Positions 56,399-64,000 of a DNA stretch of 64,000 bases are shown one piece after another; within the stretch, counting starts at the first letter, position 1; every line of letters starts with the position of its first letter. The stretch spans positions 36,752,530 to 36,816,529 of the forward strand of contig NC_044916.1 in NCBI RefSeq assembly GCF_003576645.1. Reading direction: 5' to 3'. A program made the position numbers and the translations under genes. The notes under the pieces are model-generated. The model made no database searches. It was not told where the DNA came from and worked only from the letters and a program-made list of their open reading frames with translations. Source of the DNA: Ipomoea triloba (Eukaryota > Streptophyta > Magnoliopsida > Solanales > Convolvulaceae).

Positions 56399-56527
56399 TC
56401 CTAAACTTTTCCTCGTCGGAATACTTCTTGCCTTCTTTTATTTGCAGCATGCCCAAGCTCAGGGCGCTGATATTAATAAACTATAGCACCTCCAATGCAG
56501 TCCTCCACAACGTTTCGGTTTTCAATG
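56399..56527 (+). pseudogene. Captured ADR1 LRR fragment (129 bp)
   Basis: About 96% identical by eye to 30747-30875 in exon 5 of the ADR1-like gene. The encoded text is LNFSSSEYFLPSFICSMPKL, continuing to NVSVFNA. The match starts at the point where module 2 stops resembling module 3 and ends abruptly in unrelated sequence. It is a gene fragment, not a gene. Confidence 0.9.
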
Positions 56528-56859
56528 CTCTTCCCCGACAGGAATTACCTGGACACCAGCATCTTGCTGGACAGGAACAGTAGCTTGCCACTCTTCCCCG
56601 ACAAGAATTGTCTGGACACCAGCGTCACAAGATAAAAGAAAACAATCTCCAATACTACTCCTAAAAAACATATTAAAAGAAAAATAATAACATCTTCCAA
56701 GCAAAAAACACTAATTCTTTGGAAAAAAACCACAGGAAGTGCCAAAAAAAACACAGGACAAACAGGGAGTTGCTAAAGAAGAAGTTGGTTGGAATAGCTG
56801 GACACCGGCCTCCTGAGCTGCCCGATTAGCTGTCTGGACACTGGCCTCAGAATGGATGG
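56528..56859. other. Fragmented region with iterated EAGVQ-type coding phrases
   Basis: On the minus strand, phrases such as DAGVQTILVGEEW, DAGVQVIPVGEE and EAGVQLF recur at about 56540, 56600 and 56810, with a related phrase near 57250. It looks like short duplicated exons or tandem repeats belonging to the neighbouring membrane-protein genes. Confidence 0.35.
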
Positions 56860-57312
56860 CTATACTCTGGCAGGATTTGGTGGCTGATGGATACAGTCAT
56901 CCAATACCGTTCCGAGCATTTCCAGAACTCTACCCAGCAAACAAGCCATCATCAAACCCAAGCACATGCTGGGAATGTGGAAATGGCATTTGCTTAGTGC
57001 TTCCTTGTGGAAAGGCAAGGCAGGGAGGAGGTCCAATGCCATAGTGATGAAAGCCAGGATATCTACCAAAGAGAATGTGAAATAAGGGACTCTTCCTTCT
57101 AAAGAATTTATTACTACGGTAAAGACTGGTATGATTACTGATAAGGTGAGGCTGGCTAGAACAAGCCTCTTGCTTGTCTGATTAGAGAGGCGCCCAGTAG
57201 CTTCAACACTGTTCAATGCCAAGCAAGCTATTGTTAACAGCAATTGCCTGGACACCCGCCTCAATGTCCTCAGGCTCTTCACCAACCCCAACAGAAATTT
57301 GTGACCCGACAT
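56860..57312 (-). CDS. Small membrane protein, unclassified family
   Basis: A 150-codon open frame starting MSGHKFLLGLVKSLRTLRRV and ending NPARV. Hydrophobic stretches at about 23-35, 50-70, 80-100 and 115-135 suggest three or four membrane segments. It is the intact relative of both frameshifted copies in the palindrome at 34-35 kb, sharing LSVIIP, SLEGRVPYFTFSLVD, HFHIPSMCLG and PNPARV. The true N-terminus is uncertain, because the palindrome copies begin with a different leader (MNTQETN). I do not recognise the family's function. Confidence 0.55.
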   Translation of the reverse strand: MSGHKFLLGLVKSLRTLRRVSRQLLLTIACLALNSVEATGRLSNQTSKRLVLASLTLSVIIPVFTVVINSLEGRVPYFTFSLVDILAFITMALDLLPALPFHKEALSKCHFHIPSMCLGLMMACLLGRVLEMLGTVLDDCIHQPPNPARV

Positions 57313-57523
57313 CCTCTGCTTAATAGAATTACAACTAACTGCTCTGATATGCTCTGATCCTAGCTTTGATATGCTCTGATCCTAACTCTGATATATTCTG
57401 ATCTACTATGAGGGATCAATTTTATGGTAATGGTTCTAATATTAAATGTCATGCATAGTATCCTTGCTTGTGGTGCTAATGACATTTGCTTGGTTTGCAC
57501 CACTCACACCTCATATTAGCACC

Positions 57524-57940
57524 ATGAATACTGAAGAAGCTTCACCAAACAACCCTCCACCAAACAACCCAGTTCAAAGATTTCCATTGTCTATAAAATG
57601 CTGTAAGGTCATTCAACTATGCATGACATTTGCTTGGTTTGTCATAGGTATTGCATTTGCAACTGTTGTCATCCCTGCTACCCTAGAGGGTTTCCTTCTA
57701 GTACTCAATGTTATATTATCAGTGATAATACCTTTCATTTCAATACTAATATCTTCATTGGAAAGAAGATTACTTCGCATTATTGTTGGAGGTGTTTTCT
57801 TTCGCATTATTGGAATAGTTTTTGCCTCGTCTTTGGAAGATAGCATCGCCTATATCAATTTGATATTGATGATTATCTATTATTGGAGTATAGATGGATC
57901 ACCACGCAATTGCAGGTTCAGCCTTTCAACTACAGTATGA
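57524..57940 (+). CDS. Small four-segment membrane protein, same unclassified family
   Basis: 138 residues starting MNTEEASPNNPPPNNPVQRF, the same kind of leader as the palindrome copies (MNTQET). Four hydrophobic segments: about 32-55, 58-82, 86-108 and 110-126. LSVIIPFISILISSLERR aligns with LSVIIPVFTVVINSLEGR of the divergent neighbour. An in-frame extension upstream is also hydrophobic, but I prefer the ATG at 57524 by family comparison. It is head-to-head with the 57312 gene at about 210 bp, so a shared promoter is possible. Confidence 0.5.
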   Translation: MNTEEASPNNPPPNNPVQRFPLSIKCCKVIQLCMTFAWFVIGIAFATVVIPATLEGFLLVLNVILSVIIPFISILISSLERRLLRIIVGGVFFRIIGIVFASSLEDSIAYINLILMIIYYWSIDGSPRNCRFSLSTTV

Positions 57941-58016
57941 CCTTAGCCGCTTTCGTAGTAGAGTCTTGAACATCACTGGTGATGCAGTTTTGTCCCCAAC
58001 CACTAACTGCAGAGGA

Positions 58017-58080
58017 AGAGCCACAACCAGAGGATGCCGGGTCACCAATGAGCCACAACCAGAGGATGCCGGGTCACCAA
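58017..58080 (+). repeat. 32-bp tandem duplication
   Basis: The block beginning 'gagccacaaccagaggatgc' and ending 'gtcaccaat' occurs twice back to back without change. It lies just past the stop of the 57524 gene. The following text 'ttctgttggggttttcaaaa' resembles the start of the 57312 gene (FLLGL). Confidence 0.85.
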
Positions 58081-58163
58081 TTTCTGTTGGGGTTTTCAAA
58101 ATTGGCATTGATTGACTTAGCTCACTAAGCGGATAACCCTTTATCAAAATAAAAAGGGTTCTA

Positions 58164-58409
58164 ATGTCAACTTTAAACATGAAACTACCCACTTTAGTAA
58201 CATCGATTTATCCACGACAGCTTCATCCGATAGTAAGTATCACATCGACTGCCCAGAGCGCCCCCTCGGATATAGGAGGGCTCTTTTCGGGCGTCTGTGA
58301 GCACTATCAGGAGTGGATGCTTATTTCCGGCAGGCAATTACCTCCGCAATGGTCAATACCTGACTTTGTGCGGACGGTTCTTGGGAACGAGGCTGTTCAA
58401 AGCGCCTAG
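58164..58409 (+). CDS. Unclassified ORF, possibly a terminal exon fragment
   Basis: 81 codons ending PQWSIPDFVRTVLGNEAVQSA. The composition from 58200 to 58409 is balanced and coding-like against AT-rich flanks. It ends exactly where module 3 homology begins ('aacacacattttttt'). No match to a family I know; probably a captured exon. Confidence 0.3.
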   Translation: MSTLNMKLPTLVTSIYPRQLHPIVSITSTAQSAPSDIGGLFSGVCEHYQEWMLISGRQLPPQWSIPDFVRTVLGNEAVQSA

Positions 58410-59094
58410 GGAAAACACACATTTTTTTATTAAATTATATACACGTAACGATGCAATGCCGTTTGAACATATATATATAGATATATGTTCATACACACAC
58501 ATATATATATTAATTACAAAAATGTCACCGCCCCACCTTACAAGTCCGGTGTTTAAACTTCGGATGCAGATTCTTCACATGTATATGATTGATTTTGTAC
58601 TGGTGTGTCCTTCATCGATCAATGGACAATTATTGTTAAAGTGAGAAATTTGATTTTTTAAGAATTATTTCTACAAAATCTATTATTTGTCATGAAAGTG
58701 CGAGTATCTCTAGAATATATAAAATACTGTCTTCATTGAATAATGAATATTTATATTATTTAATAGATAATAAACATTTGATCCAGATGGAAGAAAAAAA
58801 AAGTGTTCAATTGATTGATCCCAAATAACTCTTGTGATTTTAAATGGATCGGAATTCAAACACCCATCTTTTTAGTATTGGAAAGTGACATAAATAATCG
58901 TTCTATTTCAGCAAAATCCGACTCTAAAAATTCCTTATTCTCCGACCCCCAACAAAGGATGTAAGAGATTGATTCCACGACTGCTTCCACGACCTGAAAG
59001 GTCCCATACTCTCTGGCCAGACAGATGGTTTAGGAGGATACTCCGAGATTACACCGGGGCCGGCAGGGCTGGTGTGGTTTTTGAAGAGAGGTTT

Positions 59095-59793
59095 TTTGAT
59101 TTATAATGAGGATGAAGCACAGTCCCAACGAAGAGAATGACACCACTAAAATCTTCTCCAATGGCAAACAGAAAGGGATGGTCAGCCACAAAGTCTATTT
59201 TATCTTCTTTCTCTACCCTGTAACAGGCGCCAGAAAAGAAATCGAAACAGTTGCGGCTTCTGTTCCTCCCTCATTAACCTCAATAAATGATTTTTGCAGG
59301 ATTTTGGAAACATAGAGATCAGAACTCTCCGGTGAATCCACCATCTCAGTGAGACCCCCACCCCTGGGATTGAACGGCGCCTTCACCCCAAGCTCCCCCA
59401 TAACTCTTGAAACCTCAAACTGGAATGAAATTTGGAATTTTGGGATCCGAAACTTTCCCACTGAGACTAGTTTGGTAGGGAGATGGCGCTCTAGAAACCC
59501 AGATTCAGAGCTCGCTTTTTCCAGCAAAGATGGAAGTCCATCCATGGCGTCACGCAGAAAGAAGTACATGGAGAATCTACGACGCTTATTATCATCATTG
59601 CCTTTATTATAAGATAGTTTTAAGACTTTGAAACCACTGAATGCTTTCACATACTGCTTCACACAGGTTCTCATGAAGGGGACTTGTATAGAGCTTCCAT
59701 TAAGGAGGTGGAACTCGTGATCTTACGTCATCGATTCCTTAAACTTATTAGACCAATCTCCTTTAAAATATAATGCACTTGCAAAAATGAGCC
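59095..59793 (-). pseudogene. Serpin A3 remnant
   Basis: Only the distal part of exon 2 survives. It has an in-frame stop before DHEFHLLN (near 59725) and a frameshift in the RCL after [10 protein letters not shown] (near 59215), with [13 protein letters not shown] resuming in another frame. Exon 1, the intron and the first part of exon 2 are missing. Confidence 0.88.
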
Positions 59794-61051
59794 TCAATTA
59801 AACTGCGGCTTTACTGAAACACCTGCGGCTTCTGTTCCTCCCTCATTAACCTCAATAAATGATCCGTGCAGGATTTTTGAAACATAAAGCTCAGAACCCT
59901 CCGGTGAATCCACCATCTCAGTGAGACCCCCACCCGTGGGATTGAACGGCGCCACCACCCCAAGCTCCTCCAGAACTCTTGAACCTTCAAACTGGAAAGA
60001 TATTTGGAATTTTGGGATCAGAAACTTTCCCACTGAAACCATATGGGTAGGGAGGTGGCGCTCTATAAACCCAGATTCAGAGCTGGCTTTATCCACCAAA
60101 GATGGCAGTCCATCCATGGCGTCAGGCAGAAAGAAGTACATGGAGAAACTACAGCGCTCCTTATAATCATTGCCTCGATTATAAGATAGTTTTAAGACTT
60201 TGAAACCATTGAATGCTTTCACATATTGCTTCACATAGTTGCTCATGAAGGGGACTTGTATAGAGCTTCCATTAAGGAGGTGGAACTCGTGATCCTTCGT
60301 CATTACATCAAACTCTTGACTCCAAGCTCTATTAAAATAGAGTGCACTTGCAAAAAGGAGCCGTGTTCTATTGTTAACTGCACTGGGAGGAAGTATGTGG
60401 TTGATAGACATTTAGTTTTTTTTTCAACCCACAAATTCACTTCATCAACCACTTCGCTTGCCTGGACAATCAACAACATCTATCAAACTTGAATTTCTGT
60501 CATAATTAATGATCAGGTTAAATGAATTCTCCAAATTCTAAAAACATGAATAATCCTTACTCCATATTTTTCAATTAAAAAAATTATTATTTAATTAAAG
60601 AAGTTTTTCATTTTTCTCATTTTCTCCCTTACTAAATCAACCCTAAGAATCTTACCTTTTGCAAAAAATCAACTGATTCAGATGCGGCCTTGTAATCCGT
60701 GTCCACCACATGCTTGAATGAAGGCTTTATTGGGAGAGTCTGGTCCATCCACAAACCGTTTGCCATCGACAAGCTTGGGTCGCCAGTAAGGCTGTCGTCT
60801 GCCAGTATATGGCCAATGATCTGAGAGTAAAATGTGTTGAGGTCGTCGGTGGAGTCCGACTTTAGAAAAGCGAGGAGCTGGTCGTGAGTTGGGGAATCTG
60901 AACCAACGGCAATGAGACTCAAGATGACGTTAATGGATAGAGGAGAGAAAACTAGGTTGGAATCTCCTCCGGCCTTTGTAGAGAAGATGTGCTTCGCTAG
61001 CTTTAATGAAAGATCCACCTGATTCTTGATCGATTCACGGTTAATGTCCAT
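59794..61051 (-). pseudogene. Serpin B3, frameshifted and truncated
   Basis: Exon 1 (61051-60656) is open. Exon 2 starts at 60471, but a one-base loss near 60410 shifts the frame after VEKKTK. The frame resumes as SINHILPPSAV and continues to the hinge [11 protein letters not shown], then ends in unrelated KPQFN. The RCL and C-terminus are deleted, as in B2 but with a different junction. Confidence 0.88.
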
Positions 61052-61119
61052 GTTTGCCTACCTCTGGTGGGAAAAAGACGTGCAATGCTCTTAGGTTTCT
61101 TTAAAATGCTCTTAGGTTT

Positions 61120-61620
61120 CTTTAAAATTCCTATACAATTTATAGCATTTTTTAGAGCTTTTATCATTAAAGCACGTCGGCCGGGTGGGACCGAATTTGG
61201 ATGGGTCATAAATGTATTAAACTCGTCAAAGTGGGTCGGTGAGTGGGACCATATACAATTTATGGCATTTTTTAGAGCTTTTACTGTTAAAGCACGTCGA
61301 TGGGTGGGACCGAATTTTGAAGGGCCATAAATGCATAAAACTTGTCAAACTGGGTCAGTGAGTGGGACCGTATACAATTTATGACAGTTTTTAGAGCTTT
61401 TATCGTTTAAGCACGTCGGCCGGGTGGGACAAAATTTTGAGGAGCCATAAATGTATAAAAACTCGTCAAAGTGGGTGGGTGAGTGGGACCGTATACAATT
61501 TATGGCAGTTTTTAAAGTTTTTACCGTTAAAGCACGTCGGCGAATGGGACCGAATTTTTATGGGCCATAAACGTATAAAACTCGTCAAAGTGGGTTAGTG
61601 AGTGGGACCGAATTTGATGG
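61120..61620. repeat. 120-bp minisatellite, array 3 (about 4 copies)
   Basis: Landmarks at about 61169, 61289, 61408 and 61529; same unit and same position upstream of the B gene as arrays 1 and 2. Confidence 0.95.
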
Positions 61621-61670
61621 GTTATAAAATTTATTGTTGTCAATTTATACTACTGATAATGCAGTATTTG

Positions 61671-61750
61671 TTCATATGTACTTTCAGGCTTGAACCCACG
61701 ACTTCCCAAGCAACTTGATGCTATTGGACCACAAGTCCACAAGGTCCTTA
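61671..61750 (-). repeat. SINE-like dispersed repeat (copy 3)
   Basis: Nearly identical to 55225-55312, as part of the module duplication. Confidence 0.5.
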
Positions 61751-61764
61751 ACCGTTGTTTTGAT

Positions 61765-62920
61765 ATTATTTAGATTTTAACAAATTCTGCAATTTCGCTG
61801 TTTTCAATGTCTACACAATTACTAATCTATTACAAATACAGAATTCATACTTTTGAAATGCATAATTTCTTAACACATGACACATATACGTAATATATTT
61901 ACTTATTTTCAAATATAATTTATGTAGGGAATTTATATTGTATAAGCATAAAATTCCACTACACAATACATAATTTCAAAGCATAAGACACACGATATGT
62001 TGTGTTACAGAAGTATAGAAATCATATTCTTAGTGTACATAATTTCAAAGCCCCATAGAAATCATATTCTTAGTAGACATAATTTCATAACACCAGACAC
62101 AAAAAGTCACATATATATGTTTTATAATAAAAAATAATTGTAATTTGAATTGAACAACCAAATGATTGTTGTCAAAATTAAATAAATCATCGTTCAAAAA
62201 CGACATCTTACAGGACAAGGATCCACGATATAAGCATTGCTTATTTTTGTGAAGCGGAACAGACTAAACCCATTTTGAGGGTTCTCTTTTATGAAAATAA
62301 TGAAAAAGGGCAGTCGGTGACCAATACTCTAGTTGCCCGTGGCGACCATTTCTTTAAAAAAATTATTTTATAGATCAGAACAAGTCAAACTTATCAGTAT
62401 TTTGGAAAGAAAAAAAAAAAAAAAGTACGCAAGCGTCATATTTTTGTCCAAGCATAAAAAAGTGTCATATTTATAAGTCTGCTTTGATATTTTTGGCAAT
62501 TTATATCGTGGGATTGTGAATTTTGGATCGAAATAACATTATCTTTAGATTTTAACGAATTTTGCAAATTTCCCGTTTCCAATGTCTCTTCACAATTACT
62601 AATTACTAATACATTAAAGGCACAAAATTCATACTCTTTAAGGTACAAAATTTCATCAAAAATGACAAAAAACTCACAACACAAGACACATACACGTTAT
62701 ATATTTATATATTTTCAAATCTGATTTAGGAAGGAAATTTATGTTCTATAAGCATAAAATACGGTTACCTTCAAATTTAAATAATTCAAATAATTCGTTC
62801 AAAAATGACGCCATACCGGACAAGGGTCCACGATATAAGCATTGCTTATTTGTGTGATGCAGGCAGAACAAACTAAACTCACTTTGAGGATTCTTTTTAT
62901 GAAAATAATTCATCAAATGT
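61765..62920. repeat. Diverged local duplication
   Basis: Text in 61765-62310 ('atttagattttaac', 'cacatgacacatatacgtaa', 'tccacgatataagcattgct') recurs diverged at 62530-62920. No gene in either copy. Confidence 0.7.
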
Positions 62921-63000
62921 TCACACCGATGATACCGATTAATGACTCCTCCATACATGTACCAAGGCATATACATCTACTTATAGATTTTGACTGAGAT

Positions 63001-63162
63001 TTGATACTTCCAGCGGTTAAGACCAGATTTTGCATTCCAGTGGAATTTATGCGCTTTTGTGTGTTGCAAAAATCGCTGCTATAGATATTAAAGCAGGTTT
63101 TATTACACAGAAAAAATAGGAATTGGGAGGCAAAATCTGGTTTTAGCCACTGGAAGTATCAA
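63001..63162. mobile_element. Small MITE with 33-bp terminal inverted repeats (162 bp)
   Basis: Starts 'ttgatacttccagcggttaa' and ends with a near-complement ('gccactggaagtatcaa'). The inverted ends run for about 33 bp. A clear target duplication was not seen, so the superfamily is open. Confidence 0.7.
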
Positions 63163-63294
63163 TGTCGCTGTCTTTACTAACATCAGTGCACCAACAAAGG
63201 TGACAACACATTATACTATAAGAAAGAGCACTGAGGAAATGTCAGTCTAGGTTTGCAAGCCGATATCATTTTTTAAAAACAGTTAATAAGCTTT

Positions 63295-64000
63295 TCACCT
63301 ATATTCTCGAAGCTGCCTAGGATCCAAACCTGTGATAAACTTTTGTGCAGCTTTGTCTGCACCTGAAAAACACCGTTCGACCAATAATTAAGATCATAAG
63401 ACAGTTCGAAAAATTTTGTGTTGTCTTTACCAAGTAGCTTGAAAGTAAAAATATGGACAAATAAATTCACGATAAATATTAGAAGCATGGTAAGAAAAAC
63501 TGTGAAAGAATTCCTTACTTTTAGTCAATTGGGAAGCATGCAAGGAACATCTCTCAGCGGCAACTCTGACAGGTGTACTTGTTCATGCACTCAGCTAGTA
63601 CGGGGCCATACTTTGATACATGAATCATTACGGCACTAGGGTTGGACTGCAAAATAAGCATCCACATGAATACATAAATTGATAAAACACAATAAGAGAG
63701 CTCCAAGTAAAGTAGGTTATGAGTATAAATACGAACTTTGGCAGCTATCTTAAGAGAAGACAAAGCTCGTCTTCTGACTTGAATCATCCTGCATGGCTGA
63801 TACTTTAGATCCAAGAATTTCCAGATGTGAAGAAGCATTTGAAGATATATAAGTCTTCCAAATGCTCTTGTGGATGTCTCACGGATTGGGAACTAATAAA
63901 CAAGGAACATTATTTAAATGTTAAGAAGCAGTTCTCATTTCACATGATAAAAGACTAATGGTGTAAAGGAATCCTAATACCTTTTCATCTTTTAAGCTAC
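63295..64000 (-). pseudogene. GCN1: GCN1/ILITYHIA-like translational activator, 3' end with frameshifts
   Basis: GCN1 is a huge HEAT-repeat protein that activates GCN2 on stalled ribosomes. Only the C-terminal exons lie in the window: up to 63981 (SLKDEK), 63892-63737 (FPIRETSTRAFGRLI, VRRRALSSLKIAAK), 63646-63519 (SNPSAVMIHVSKYGPVLAEC, then VRVAAERCSLHASQLTK in another frame) and 63361-63295 (AAQKFITGLDPRQLREYR, stop). Two small deletions within the second exon offset each other. A further shift near 63572 introduces an early stop. The end is therefore probably a pseudogene, unless the lesions are sequencing errors. The rest lies beyond the window edge. Confidence 0.72.

Larger units (their letters stand above)
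58430..62170. repeat. Serpin module 3 (collapsed copy)
   Basis: Matches modules 1 and 2 from 'acgatgcaatgccg' and 'ttcttcacatgtatatgatt' through broken A3 and B3 genes, the minisatellite, the SINE-like repeat and 'gaacaaccaaatgattgttg'. A deletion joins the middle of A3 exon 2 to the loop region of B3 at about 59790. Confidence 0.88.

Overview
This window is nuclear DNA from a flowering plant, very probably a eudicot. Evidence: intron-containing genes with GT..AG introns and AT-rich flanks, and plant-only families (R2R3-MYB subgroup 22, MAPKKK5-type kinase, OSB organellar ssDNA-binding protein, ADR1-type helper NLR, plant serpins). Plant LINE, copia, hAT, Mutator-like and probable Helitron elements fill the spaces between genes. 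I cannot name the species. It is a draft assembly: 726 Ns flanked by a 147-base G run interrupt one gene, and a single N sits inside a tandem repeat.

Layout. 1-6.6 kb is gene-free AT-rich DNA with short tandem repeats and a GC-rich island. 6.9-7.7 kb (+) is an intronless MYB44/70/73/77-type factor. 8.2-14.8 kb (-) is the telomere-capping gene CTC1, broken by the assembly gap. 14.9-15.5 kb is a hairpin MITE. 16.9-20.8 kb (-) is a ten-exon MAPKKK5-like kinase. 21.5-22.0 kb is a probable Helitron. 22.9-25.5 kb (+) is a five-exon OSB gene. 28.5-31.5 kb (+) is a five-exon ADR1-like RNL immune receptor.

31.5-38.6 kb is repeat-rich. It holds a 366-bp hairpin MITE, a palindrome of about 1.27 kb made of two inverted copies of a small membrane-protein gene, a copia gag remnant and a LINE remnant.

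38.6-62.2 kb is a serpin cluster made of three copies of one two-gene module (A gene, B gene, then a 120-bp minisatellite). Module 1 is intact. Module 2 carries a 5.9-kb LINE beyond the 3' end of its A gene, has a truncated B gene, an expanded minisatellite and a hAT-type MITE. Module 3 is collapsed, with both genes broken. Between modules 2 and 3 lie a 129-bp copy of the ADR1 LRR exon and two more members of the small membrane-protein family. The last 0.7 kb (-) is the 3' end of a GCN1/ILITYHIA-like gene carrying frameshifts.

The single-copy genes look unrelated in function (stress transcription factor, telomere capping, MAPK signalling, organelle DNA maintenance, immunity). The notable biology is in the right half. 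Recently duplicated serpins differ mainly at the reactive-centre loop, pieces of the ADR1 region recur in the serpin cluster, and a large palindrome could make hairpin RNA against a neighbouring gene family.
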